DNA of 52,456 nucleotides, from positions 1 to 52,456 of the forward strand of contig NZ_CALYQK010000009.1 in assembly GCF_945285465.1 (NCBI RefSeq), written 5' to 3'. Positions 8,543-16,981 of this stretch are shown piece after piece (the first letter of the stretch is position 1; every line of letters begins with the position of its first letter). The notes beneath the pieces were generated by a model that did not search any database, had not been told where the DNA came from, and worked only from the letters and a program-made list of their open reading frames with translations. The stretch is from an uncultured Bartonella sp. (lineage in GTDB: Bacteria; Pseudomonadota; Alphaproteobacteria; Rhizobiales; Rhizobiaceae). A program made the position numbers and the translations under genes.

Positions 8543-9154
8543 CTAGATTGCTCCCATAAGCAGCTTAACGCCGGTATCGTTCATTGTCTTCAGCATAAAA
8601 TCGAGCGAGCCATTAATATCCAATCCGGCACAACCGGAAAGAGCCACTGCCACGTCAAAGCCACAATTTTTTGCGTCAAGTGCAGAATAGGCGACGCAAA
8701 AATCGGTAGCAAGGCCGCAAAATGTGAGATTTTTAATTCCACGTTCGGTTAAATAACCGCGCAGTCCCGTCGGGGTTTTACGATCATTTTCAAAAAACGC
8801 CGAATAGCTGTCTATTTGCGGGTTGGTACCTTTGCGAATAATCAATTCGGCTTTGTCGACAGGAAGCGAGCCATGCAGTGCCGCACCTTCAGAACCCTGA
8901 ATGCAGTGGTCCGGCCAAAGTGTTTGCGGGCCATAATCAACCATAATCGAATCATAGGCGGAAAAACCGTGGTGGTTTGAAGCAAAACTCATATGGCTTT
9001 GCGGGTGCCAATCCTGTGTCAGAATAACGTGCTCGAAGCGCATCATCAGTGCAAAGACAGTTGGCAAAATAAGATCGCCATCAGGCACAGCAAGTGCCCC
9101 TCCGGGTAAAAAATCGTTTTGAACGTCAACGACTACCAGTGCTTCTTTGCCCAT
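8543..9154 (-). CDS. pncA: Nicotinamidase
   Basis: A 203-residue cytosolic isochorismatase-fold amidohydrolase converting nicotinamide to nicotinate for NAD salvage (many homologues also deaminate pyrazinamide). The catalytic triad is visible: Asp10 in VVDVQNDF, Lys108 in RKGT, and nucleophile Cys153 in LATDFCVAYSA. The metal-binding set Asp48, His50, His54 is present in TQDWHPQSHMSF. Length is close to the usual 200-215. The gene is alone and divergent from the UDP-glucose dehydrogenase gene, with about 90 bp between the two starts. Confidence 0.94.
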   Translation of the reverse strand: MGKEALVVVDVQNDFLPGGALAVPDGDLILPTVFALMMRFEHVILTQDWHPQSHMSFASNHHGFSAYDSIMVDYGPQTLWPDHCIQGSEGAALHGSLPVDKAELIIRKGTNPQIDSYSAFFENDRKTPTGLRGYLTERGIKNLTFCGLATDFCVAYSALDAKNCGFDVAVALSGCAGLDINGSLDFMLKTMNDTGVKLLMGAI

Positions 9155-9244
9155 GTTTCCCCTCGTTTTTCAACTTAATGACAGTTGCAGTTGCGTACAA
9201 ACAGTCATATCAAACAGAAAGATTAATATGCAAGGAAGACTTTA

Positions 9245-10543
9245 ATGAAAATCACCATGATCGGTAGCGGATATGTCGGGCTTGTTTCGGGCGTATGTTT
9301 TGCTGAATTCGGATTCGATGTCACATGTGTGGATAACAATCCGCAAATCATCGAACGGCTCAAAAAAGGTGAAGCCACTATCTTCGAGCCCGGGCTTGAC
9401 GAGATGATTGTTCGCAACATCAAAGAACAACGTCTTTCGTTTACGACCGATCTTGCAGCAAGTGTTCATGACGCCGACGTGATATTTCTGGCGGTCGGCA
9501 CGCCATCGCGTCGTGGCGACGGAGAAGCCGATCTTCAATATATCGAAAAAGCTACTGACGAAGTTGCCGCAGCAATGAAAGAGGGCGCTGTTGTTGTCAT
9601 CAAATCAACGGTTGTCGTTGGCACCAATGCGCGTATCAGGGATCGCATAAAAAAGGCACGGCCGGGTGTTGATTTTTCTATGGTGTCCAATCCGGAATTC
9701 TTGCGTGAAGGCTCGGCCATTGAAGATTTTATGCGTCCTGACCGCGTGGTGGTGGGTGTTGAAGATGAACGTGGGCGCGAAATGATGCGTCAACTTTACC
9801 GGCCGCTTTATTTGCGTGAGACACCCCTGGTCATTACATCACTCGAAAATGCCGAACTCATCAAATATGCCGCTAATGCCTTTCTGGCAATGAAAGTAAC
9901 CTTTATCAATCAGGTCGCTGATTTGTGTGAAAAAACGGGTGGCAATATTCAGGATGTCGCGCGTGCCATTGGCATGGATAAGCGCATTGGTTCCAAATTT
10001 CTTCATGCTGGCCCCGGCTTCGGCGGGTCGTGTTTTCCCAAGGATACGCGAGCTTTCGCGGCAACCGGTTTGCGTTATAATGCTCCGCAACAACTGATTG
10101 AAACAGTCATTTCAATCAATGAAGAGCGCAAAATAAAAATGGGCAAGCGCATTATAAAAGCGGCAAAGGAATGTAATAGCGACACAGTCGCTGTGCTTGG
10201 TGTTACGTTTAAACCCAATACCGATGATATACGCGAGTCACCGGCACTGACGATTATAAACCTATTGCAACAAGCAGGCCTGACGGTTCGCGCCCATGAC
10301 CCTGAAGGGGAAGAGCAGGCGAGAAAAGTGCTTGATAATGTTGTCTGGTGTTCTTCACCTTATGAAGCAGCAAAAGGTGCCGGTGTTATGGCAATCATTA
10401 CCGAATGGAATGCCTACCGGGCATTGAATCTCAGAAAGCTTGCCGAATTAATGCCGAAGGGTAAACTTATTGACTTGCGCAATATTTATAAAAAAGATGA
10501 ATTCGACAATATCAATCTCGATTATATTTCAGTCGGACGTTAA
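9245..10543 (+). CDS. ugd: UDP-glucose 6-dehydrogenase
   Basis: A 432-residue cytosolic NAD-dependent enzyme that oxidises UDP-glucose twice to UDP-glucuronate, precursor of acidic surface sugars. The Rossmann motif GSGYVG is at residues 7-12. The central dimer helix and the catalytic segment GPGFGGSCFPKD carry nucleophile Cys263. The C-terminal UDP-binding domain contains GVTFKPNTDDIRESPA. The start has a good AAGGAAG ribosome site. It is followed about 100 bp later, on the same strand, by an ArnT-like glycosyltransferase gene, which suggests the uronic acid is destined for the cell surface. Confidence 0.96.
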   Translation: MKITMIGSGYVGLVSGVCFAEFGFDVTCVDNNPQIIERLKKGEATIFEPGLDEMIVRNIKEQRLSFTTDLAASVHDADVIFLAVGTPSRRGDGEADLQYIEKATDEVAAAMKEGAVVVIKSTVVVGTNARIRDRIKKARPGVDFSMVSNPEFLREGSAIEDFMRPDRVVVGVEDERGREMMRQLYRPLYLRETPLVITSLENAELIKYAANAFLAMKVTFINQVADLCEKTGGNIQDVARAIGMDKRIGSKFLHAGPGFGGSCFPKDTRAFAATGLRYNAPQQLIETVISINEERKIKMGKRIIKAAKECNSDTVAVLGVTFKPNTDDIRESPALTIINLLQQAGLTVRAHDPEGEEQARKVLDNVVWCSSPYEAAKGAGVMAIITEWNAYRALNLRKLAELMPKGKLIDLRNIYKKDEFDNINLDYISVGR

Positions 10544-10552
10544 TAGTAATTT

Positions 10553-10574
10553 TTATCATGATCGTTCATGATAA
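10553..10574. repeat. Perfect 9-bp inverted repeat with 4-base loop
   Basis: TTATCATGA (10553-10561) and TCATGATAA (10566-10574) flank TCGT. It lies between ugd and the membrane glycosyltransferase gene. No T-run follows, so it is more likely an operator or RNA processing structure than a terminator. Confidence 0.8.
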
Positions 10575-10645
10575 TCGTAAAAGGTTTTGATAAAACGAAA
10601 TCTAAAATCAAGAGGTCGATTTTGTTCGGCGGCAGGATAAAGTGA

Positions 10646-12118
10646 ATGGCAGAAAATAAACCGAATTATGGCGTTGTCGCGGTTTGCTTCATCATTGGCT
10701 ATTTTGCATTTCAGGCATTGTTTGTTTCGGTTATTTCCAAGGGTGCAGGTTTGGATGATGCGGAACTTGCATCCAATATGAGCTTTTGGAACTGGGGTTA
10801 TGGTGGTTCACAACCGCCACTTTACACATGGATAGCTTTTGGCGTTGAAAAGCTTTTCGGCTTACATTTCTTTTTGCTGCAAATCATCAAATTCGGTCTT
10901 CTGGCAAGTACATTTCTGACTGTTTATGCAGGCTTAAGGCTGTTGTCGGTTCGTCCGGTAGTGGCCGGTGCGGCTATGCTTGCGCTTTTTCTGCTTCCGC
11001 AAATTGGTTGGGAATCCCAACGCGCCCTTACCCATTCGATTATGGGAACTGCCGGTTCAGCCTATGCTTTTGCCTTCTTTTGTCTATTTTTTCGCAAGCC
11101 GTCTTGGATAAAAGCTATCCTGTTGGGGCTTGCCTGTGCGGCAGCAATACTCGGCAAATATAATGGCATTTTATTTTTGCTTGCACTTTTTTGCGGTGCA
11201 GCTTTTACTGCGGGCATTCGCGACGTGTTGAAAACACGCTATTTTGCTGTGGGCATCATTACCGCATTGGCGGCAATTGCTCCGGCACTTTTTTTTATGT
11301 TTGCCCATCCCGACAGTGTTGTTGCCCGAGCCAACAAACTGGCAATGAGCAAATCCGGCAACTTTTTTGTTGACCGGCTAACAGGGGTAACCGATTTCTT
11401 CATTGCGGCATTGGGGTTTATATCAGTTGCGCTGGTCGTTGCCTTGATTCTGGCCGGTCTACAAGCTTTTTCCAATTCCAGAGTTTCACAATTAACGACA
11501 AAAGACGAAAATAAGGCGGAAAACTTTTTGTTTCATATACTGGCGTCGGGCGTCGTTATTATTATCGCACTTGTTCTTGTTTTAGGTATTACCAATGTGA
11601 AAGACCGCTGGTTACAACCGGTACTTTTTTTAGCACCACCATACTTTACACTTATTCTTTCAAGACTTGGATATTCATTGAAATATGTACGAGCCTATGG
11701 CGTTATTGGTGCCGTTACCGCTCTTATTGTGCCATTTGTCCTTTATATCAACATTGCAACGGCCTATAACCGCTATGACCCACCAGAACAACTGCTGGAT
11801 TATGCCAAACTTGATAGAACATTGCGCGAAAAAGGTGCATTTACCATGGTTCTTTCAAGAAGGCCGCAATTACCCGGTAATTTACGATTACTCGACCCTT
11901 CGATCAAGACACTGCATGTAAGCTCGCCTTATGTCGCCGAACAGTTAACAAGACCACTCATGGTAATCTGGTCGGGGAATGAAAAACTTCCCGATGATTT
12001 GCGTGATATTTTGCTCAAAGCCGGTTTGCCAACAGATGGCACAGTCGATCAGGTCGAACTGGATTTTATTGGCGACAGTGATGTAAAGCGAACAATATCC
12101 TATCTCTATATTCCGTGA
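10646..12118 (+). CDS. ArnT-like (GT39/PMT_2) membrane glycosyltransferase
   Basis: A 490-residue polytopic inner-membrane protein of the GT-C type that transfers a sugar from a polyprenyl-phosphate carrier on the periplasmic side, usually to lipid A or LPS core. About ten hydrophobic helices fill residues 10-370, followed by a soluble C-terminal part. The first periplasmic loop carries the acidic cluster DDAE (37-40) and the segment GYGGSQPPLYTW, typical of the ArnT/Rgt family. Context is informative: UDP-glucose dehydrogenase precedes it, and a LAB_N protein and a GT2 polyprenyl-phosphate sugar synthase lie convergent beyond it. Rhizobial Rgt galacturonosyltransferases have this architecture. 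The exact sugar and acceptor are inference. Confidence 0.85.
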   Translation: MAENKPNYGVVAVCFIIGYFAFQALFVSVISKGAGLDDAELASNMSFWNWGYGGSQPPLYTWIAFGVEKLFGLHFFLLQIIKFGLLASTFLTVYAGLRLLSVRPVVAGAAMLALFLLPQIGWESQRALTHSIMGTAGSAYAFAFFCLFFRKPSWIKAILLGLACAAAILGKYNGILFLLALFCGAAFTAGIRDVLKTRYFAVGIITALAAIAPALFFMFAHPDSVVARANKLAMSKSGNFFVDRLTGVTDFFIAALGFISVALVVALILAGLQAFSNSRVSQLTTKDENKAENFLFHILASGVVIIIALVLVLGITNVKDRWLQPVLFLAPPYFTLILSRLGYSLKYVRAYGVIGAVTALIVPFVLYINIATAYNRYDPPEQLLDYAKLDRTLREKGAFTMVLSRRPQLPGNLRLLDPSIKTLHVSSPYVAEQLTRPLMVIWSGNEKLPDDLRDILLKAGLPTDGTVDQVELDFIGDSDVKRTISYLYIP

Positions 12119-12188
12119 AAGAAGCAATAAAACAGGAAAAGACGCGCACTGTTACGCAATGACGGGTAATGGCTTTTTGTACTTTCTC

Positions 12189-12518
12189 TCAACCACCGGT
12201 GTGTTTGTGCTTTTTTTCGCGATAGATAAGACAGAGGTTGCGGATATAAACAATCAATCCCAAACCCTGACCGGCAATAAAAACCGGATCTTTCTGCCGA
12301 ATAGCATAAATGAGCAAAAGTGCACCGCCGCCAAGTGAAAAAAACCAAAAGGCAACCGGCATGACGCTTTTTTTTGCCTTTTCAGAGGCAAGCCACTGCA
12401 CGACAAAGCGCATCATAAAAAGAGCTTGTGCGATAAATCCCAGAACTATCCAACCGTCCCACTGGGCGACAAAGACATCATGCAGCCATTGGATAAATTG
12501 TGAGGAAATGCCGCTCAT
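12189..12518 (-). CDS. LAB_N (lipid-A-disaccharide synthase N-terminal-like) membrane protein
   Basis: A 109-residue inner-membrane protein with three hydrophobic helices (about 22-45, 54-75, 79-100). The conserved core VLGFIAQALFMMRFVVQWLASEK and the following FWFFSLGGG mark the LAB_N family, which is unrelated in function to LpxB despite the name. Small proteins of this kind sit beside GT2/GT39 genes and may help flip or present lipid-linked sugars. The gene overlaps the upstream GT2 gene by 4 bp, so the two are translationally coupled. Confidence 0.88.
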   Translation of the reverse strand: MSGISSQFIQWLHDVFVAQWDGWIVLGFIAQALFMMRFVVQWLASEKAKKSVMPVAFWFFSLGGGALLLIYAIRQKDPVFIAGQGLGLIVYIRNLCLIYREKKHKHTGG

Positions 12519-13264
12519 TTACTACCCCTTACTGTTATTTTTTCCTTTGCCGTTATTTCTGTCACCTCGGGTACTACTTTACGCCGGCGACGCAACCACC
12601 AAACACCATAAAGATCAAGCACACCGCGAAGCCCGCGATCAAGAATACCATAATTGGAATGACCATGGACACGCTGACGGTCAACCACATCAATATGGGT
12701 GGTTTTGAAACCTTCACGCAAAACCAGCGCTGGCAAATAGCGATGCCAGCCATCAAAAAACGGCAATTGGCGGAACAGATCGGTACGAAGTGCTTTCAGA
12801 CCACAACCGGAATCACGTGTATCGTCTTTTAAAATCGCCTGGCGCAATTTGTTGGCAAATTTAGACGACAGCTGCTTCAATTTGGTGTCGGTTCGCTTCA
12901 GGCGCTGGCCAGCAGCAAGCCCGAATTGCGGACCGGCAGCAATAAGAGCATCGGCAAGTTTCGGCAGATAGGCCGGGTCGTTTTGCCCGTCTCCATCAAT
13001 TGTCAGGACAATGTCACCATGAGCGGCAAATACACCCGAACGCACCGCTGCACTTTGTCCGGCGGAGCGATCGTGACGGATATGGCGCAAAGGCTTACCT
13101 TCGCTCATACGCTTTTCCAATATTTTTGCGGTGTCATCTGTCGACCCGTCATCGACAACAAGCACTTCATAATCGCGCTTTTCCATTGCCGTATCCACTT
13201 CATCGAGAAGAAAGGCAAGATTTTCGGCTTCATTGCGACAGGGTATAATGACAGATAGTTTCAT
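12515..13264 (-). CDS. Polyprenyl-phosphate glycosyltransferase (GT2, DPM1/RgtE-like)
   Basis: A 249-residue GT-A fold enzyme that loads a sugar from a nucleotide donor onto polyprenyl phosphate at the cytosolic face. Motifs: IIPCRNEAENL at 6-16, VVDDGSTDDT at 37-46, and the metal-binding DGDGQNDP at 90-97. It lacks the two C-terminal membrane helices of ArnC-type members, as in shorter DPM1-like proteins. Its 4-bp overlap with the LAB_N gene and the nearby GT39 and UDP-glucose dehydrogenase genes suggest a complete route for making and using a lipid-linked sugar. Galacturonate is likely by analogy with rhizobial RgtE but is not shown here; no epimerase for UDP-GlcA to UDP-GalA is seen in the window. 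Confidence 0.88.
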   Translation of the reverse strand: MKLSVIIPCRNEAENLAFLLDEVDTAMEKRDYEVLVVDDGSTDDTAKILEKRMSEGKPLRHIRHDRSAGQSAAVRSGVFAAHGDIVLTIDGDGQNDPAYLPKLADALIAAGPQFGLAAGQRLKRTDTKLKQLSSKFANKLRQAILKDDTRDSGCGLKALRTDLFRQLPFFDGWHRYLPALVLREGFKTTHIDVVDRQRVHGHSNYGILDRGLRGVLDLYGVWWLRRRRKVVPEVTEITAKEKITVRGSK

Positions 13265-14127
13265 TTAAATAACTTTGTTTCAAATGCAATGCGCAACTGA
13301 ATAGCATTGAAAAAGACCAGTGTCTATCAAGGCAAGCTCGCGAATAGCCCAAACTGTTTAAAAACGTCTTTTGACTTTTCATCTTCGCCGGATAGTCTGG
13401 CTTCATCATATGCTCTGCATTTTACAAGAAAATCCATGTGGTTTTATCGGGCAATTGTAACCGCAATCTCCGCTTTTTGTCGACCGGTTGATTTGAAAGC
13501 TCTGGAAAGTTTTAGCAATAATAAGAGAGACCTCCCGCAGCAATTAAACCGCATTTAATATGTGAGCGAAATTTTTCATGCAAATGCATTGAAAGGCACT
13601 ATAATCGAAACGGCTAAACGATAGGTGACGCGAAAATTCCCCAATAGTTTCAACGAGATTTCGTAATAGTTTAAACGAAATTCTGTACTGGTTTCACTAT
13701 GAGCTATGAGCAGTAAATCCAAGATTGATCGAACAGCCAAAATCTAACGTAATTCTCTTCATTGTGTTTTTTGTAGTCTGTTTAATGCCACTTTGTTTTA
13801 CTGATTAATATGAATTGAAACAGGGGCTTTGTTTCTTCGGTAATCTGGTTGAAAAAACCACGCTTATGGCCAAAAAAGTTTGCGAGTTTTCCGATATTGG
13901 TTGTTGGCTTGTTCTGCCGCGTCCAACAACACCGTTAGCCTTTTTGACAAAGAACAGTGATTTGTCCTGTCGGTTTTTTCCTATAACAATTGTTTGCGCT
14001 TTTTCCCACAGTAAAACTTTTTCATAGGTTTTTCGTTATATTGAAAAATTATATTTTTTAAATGAATAGACATTTTTACGGTCCGGTCTATATGTAGTAG
14101 TAAAATTTCATGGAGCAGAATTGATAA
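13265..14127. other. 863-bp AT-rich non-coding stretch
   Basis: Between the start of the GT2 gene and the start of the next rightward gene I find only unsupported short frames (for example 13307-13558 and 13815-14027, plus). It contains the 22-bp tandem repeat at 13643-13686 listed separately. No known RNA, tRNA or mobile-element end is visible. Confidence 0.55.
13643..13686. repeat. Two imperfect 22-bp tandem repeats
   Basis: Units at 13643-13664 and 13665-13686 share 18 of 22 bases; both begin AATAGTTT and contain AACGA. A more degenerate third copy (ACTGGTTTCACTAT) follows from 13687. Repeat period matches two helical turns, which would suit a regulatory protein array, but there is no adjacent promoter I can define. 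Confidence 0.7.
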
Positions 14128-14664
14128 ATGACTTTAATATTTTTAGTTTTAGGTTTTATCGCACTCATTGTGCTTGTTTATTTGTTTTATAACCTTTCTA
14201 CTGCAGCAACGCCGTTTAACGCCAACTTTAATAGAAATGGTGTATCTTTAACACTTGTGCGACAAAGTTTTACCGGTTTGGGCTGGATAGGGGTTGTTTT
14301 GATTTTTTTGAGCCCGTTGGCGATTGCTTTTATTGCATCTGCCAATTTGCGGGCAATTGCCCGGGCAACCTTTTTTGATACGCCTATTCCGGATTTTACA
14401 CCACTTTATCTTGCTTTGGGATTTTTAGGCCTCATCGGCTTTGTTTTTATTATCATCGGTCGCGAATTTTACGTCATTACGCCTGTTAGAGATGCTGCTC
14501 CGGCTTTCCTTGAAAAACCGAAGCCTTATTCGGCTCCGCAGCCAGCATCCGATTTTGCACCAAAACCGACCCCGCCCCGTCAAGCGCCCGATGCCGAGCC
14601 GGTACCGCGCCCGCAATTTGTCACAACAATGAAAGACGATGGTGTACCGCCGACAAAGCTTTGA
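14128..14664 (+). CDS. Hypothetical membrane protein with proline-rich tail
   Basis: A 178-residue protein I cannot assign. Three hydrophobic segments (about 2-21, 52-74 and 91-112) anchor it in the inner membrane. The C-terminal 60 residues are rich in Pro and Ala (for example KPTPPRQAPDAEPVPRP) and probably unstructured. The ATG is preceded by GGAGCAG, a fair ribosome site. The end is followed by about 85 bp before the convergent MocR gene. Codon use resembles the neighbours, so it looks like a real gene. A role in the envelope is a guess from topology only. Confidence 0.65.
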   Translation: MTLIFLVLGFIALIVLVYLFYNLSTAATPFNANFNRNGVSLTLVRQSFTGLGWIGVVLIFLSPLAIAFIASANLRAIARATFFDTPIPDFTPLYLALGFLGLIGFVFIIIGREFYVITPVRDAAPAFLEKPKPYSAPQPASDFAPKPTPPRQAPDAEPVPRPQFVTTMKDDGVPPTKL

Positions 14665-14751
14665 CAAACAGCTGCCCGTAGTTTGAATAAAATAGCGGGC
14701 ATGTAATTCGTCCTGATTTTTAAAAAAAGGAACATATTTTTTTAAAAATTT

Positions 14752-16179
14752 TTATAAAAGTTTGTAGATGATGTCAGAAATGTTTCTACCGGCTTTTTCG
14801 TAAAGATCAGACGAGAAGCCGCAATAACCAATAAGAATGCCGTTTTGGCGCGAATATTCGCAGTAGCGCGATAGTGCACGGACAAAAAAACCGGCTATAT
14901 GCAATTCAGCTTCAAGTGTGATATCACAGATTCGCCGATCAACCGGGATAGATAGATGTAGGCCTTGTCTTGGCGGGCTAACCGAGTAATATGCACTGCC
15001 CGCACCATCTTGCAAACCTTTGACAAGTGCATCGCGGTTTTTTCTGACGGTTCTGATTGCGCGACGCATATGTGCCGCATAATAACCACCATTAATAAGG
15101 TCGGCCAACGCGTCTTCGACAAAGGTCGTGGCTCGCCTGTCAACGAGTCGACGCAAAGCGATCAGGCTTTTACAAAGTTGTGGTGGTACAACCATATAGG
15201 CGCATTGAAGACCGGCGAACAAGGTTTTTGAAAAAGTACCGAAATAAATAACACGGCCCATATCATCGAGCCCTTGAATGGCCGTCAGCGGCATTTGTTC
15301 AAAGCGTATTTCGCCATCATAGTCATCTTCAAGAATAAAACTCTGATTTTCTTTTGCCCACTCAAGCAGATTGAGGCGCTGTGGCATGTCAATTGCACCG
15401 CCAAGAGGGAATTGTTTTGAAGGGGTGACAAAAATGGCATCGGCTTTCGGCAAGTGGCAATAATTATGCAAATTTTCATAACGCAAAAATCGCACTTCTT
15501 TGCCGGTTGCTTTGAGCGCCTCGACAACATTACGGTATGTCGGGTCTTCGAGCAATATTTCGGCGTTATAAGGCAAAACACTTCTCAAGATCAGGTCAAG
15601 CGACTGCTGTGTGCCGGAAGTGATAAAAATCTGCGCTGCGCTCAGGCGCAAGCCGCGCGCCTGCTTGAGATAGGTAGCAAGTGCTTCACGCAGTGCCAGT
15701 GTGCCGCGCGGATCGGTGTAACTATAATGACGGTTATTCAATTGTGCCGCTCGCCGGTTTAATAGCCGACGAAAAACTGTCATGGTTTTTGCATCTTCAA
15801 GCGGCATATTGACAGCACATAATTGATTGGACCGGGCTGGCTCTTGTTCGGGCACTCCATAAAAAAACTCCTTGAGTTGGGGAGCACGCTCGGCGACAAA
15901 ACTTCCGCTTCCCATTTTTGTTACCACATAACCATCAGCAATCAGCATTTCATAAGCTGCAACAATGCTCGTGCGGGAAAGGGAAAATCGCTTTGTCAGG
16001 TCGCGACTGGGCGGCAGTTTTGCACCGCGTTCCAGTTTGCCGCTTTCAATGGCCTGTTTGATTGCCCGATAGACGCTGGCGGCGCGTCTTCCTTTCTCAA
16101 GTACGAAAGGGATCATTGCTGACCAGTCAGAAGAATTGGTCTGATTTTTTTGATAGGAAGTGGCTCTTTTTTGTACCAT
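14752..16179 (-). CDS. MocR/PdxR-type transcriptional regulator (GntR HTH + aminotransferase-like domain)
   Basis: A PLP-binding regulator. I start it at the ATG at 16177-16179 (475 residues); the frame is open further upstream, but that would run over the start of the divergent gene. Residues about 25-95 form a GntR winged helix (KLPPSRDLTKRFSLSRTSI). Residues about 120-470 form a fold-type I aminotransferase domain with the PLP-anchoring lysine at about 318 in the motif GTFSKTLFAG and the DDYDGE segment upstream. MocR proteins usually control a divergent gene linked to B6, GABA or amino-acid metabolism. Here the divergent gene encodes a PNPOx-like flavoprotein and the shared gap is only 49 bp, so direct control is likely. 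Confidence 0.9.
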   Translation of the reverse strand: MVQKRATSYQKNQTNSSDWSAMIPFVLEKGRRAASVYRAIKQAIESGKLERGAKLPPSRDLTKRFSLSRTSIVAAYEMLIADGYVVTKMGSGSFVAERAPQLKEFFYGVPEQEPARSNQLCAVNMPLEDAKTMTVFRRLLNRRAAQLNNRHYSYTDPRGTLALREALATYLKQARGLRLSAAQIFITSGTQQSLDLILRSVLPYNAEILLEDPTYRNVVEALKATGKEVRFLRYENLHNYCHLPKADAIFVTPSKQFPLGGAIDMPQRLNLLEWAKENQSFILEDDYDGEIRFEQMPLTAIQGLDDMGRVIYFGTFSKTLFAGLQCAYMVVPPQLCKSLIALRRLVDRRATTFVEDALADLINGGYYAAHMRRAIRTVRKNRDALVKGLQDGAGSAYYSVSPPRQGLHLSIPVDRRICDITLEAELHIAGFFVRALSRYCEYSRQNGILIGYCGFSSDLYEKAGRNISDIIYKLL

Positions 16180-16228
16180 TATTCTGATCCAATATGCAAT
16201 TTCGGGTTGTCCGGCAAGGAATAGTGAA

Positions 16229-16981
16229 ATGAGCGCAGATGATTTTCCGATAACCGATAAAAACCGTGTCAAAAGATCGTATAAGCGCGCTTGTTATGAC
16301 AAACAAACAATCTACAACATTCTTGACAGTTCGGCTCTGGCTCATGTTGCCTATGTTATTGATGGCGAGCCTTTCTGCACGCCGACATGTTATTGGCGTG
16401 ATGGCGACATGCTTTATTGGCATGGTTCTTCTGCCTCGCGGATGATGAAAAATCTTGCCAATGGCGTGTCGGTCTGCGTCACGGTTTCTCATCTTGACGG
16501 GTTTGTATTGGCACGTTCCGGTTTTCACCACTCGGTCAATTACCGTTCGGCCATGTGTTTTGGCAAAGCCATTGAAATTACAAGTCCGGACGAAAAGCGC
16601 AGGGCGCTCGAGACCATGGTAAATCGTTTCTATCCAGACCGGACAAAAGAGCTTCGTCCCGTTACACCACAAGAACTAAAAGCAACTTCGGTCATTGCCA
16701 TGAAGATAGAAAGCGCGGCAGCAAAATGTCGATCATCAGCTGTTGGCGACGATAAGGAAGATTATTCTGTCCGCATCTGGGCCGGGATTATTCCGGTAAA
16801 AACGACAATCGGTTCATTCGAACCCGACCAATACCTTGAAGAGAATATAAAACCGGCGCAGCCATTGCTTGATATTTTCAAACAAGGTCGGCAACTTGAC
16901 GACGCGCTTGTGAAGGCACAGAACATTTATGAAAAACAACATAAAAATGCCGCTGGCGGGTCGGTTGACGATTCATGTTGA
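16229..16981 (+). CDS. Pyridoxamine 5'-phosphate oxidase-like flavoprotein
   Basis: A 250-residue cytosolic protein of the split-barrel FMN-binding superfamily (Pyridox_ox_2/NimA-like branch). I choose the ATG at 16229, which has AAGGA eight bases upstream; an in-frame start at 16160 would overlap the divergent regulator. Typical segments are AHVAYVIDGEPFCTPTCYW, LYWHGSSASRMMK and VSHLDGFVLARSGFHHSVN. Members are often annotated as PNP-oxidase family but many have other, unknown flavin- or heme-linked roles. The divergent MocR-type PLP-sensing regulator makes a link to vitamin B6 plausible. No clean terminator is visible after the stop. Confidence 0.88.
   Translation: MSADDFPITDKNRVKRSYKRACYDKQTIYNILDSSALAHVAYVIDGEPFCTPTCYWRDGDMLYWHGSSASRMMKNLANGVSVCVTVSHLDGFVLARSGFHHSVNYRSAMCFGKAIEITSPDEKRRALETMVNRFYPDRTKELRPVTPQELKATSVIAMKIESAAAKCRSSAVGDDKEDYSVRIWAGIIPVKTTIGSFEPDQYLEENIKPAQPLLDIFKQGRQLDDALVKAQNIYEKQHKNAAGGSVDDSC

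Noticed and set aside
13815..14027. Plus-strand frame of 70 codons before the membrane-protein gene
   Set aside because: No ribosome site or family, and the local base composition is that of the surrounding non-coding DNA.
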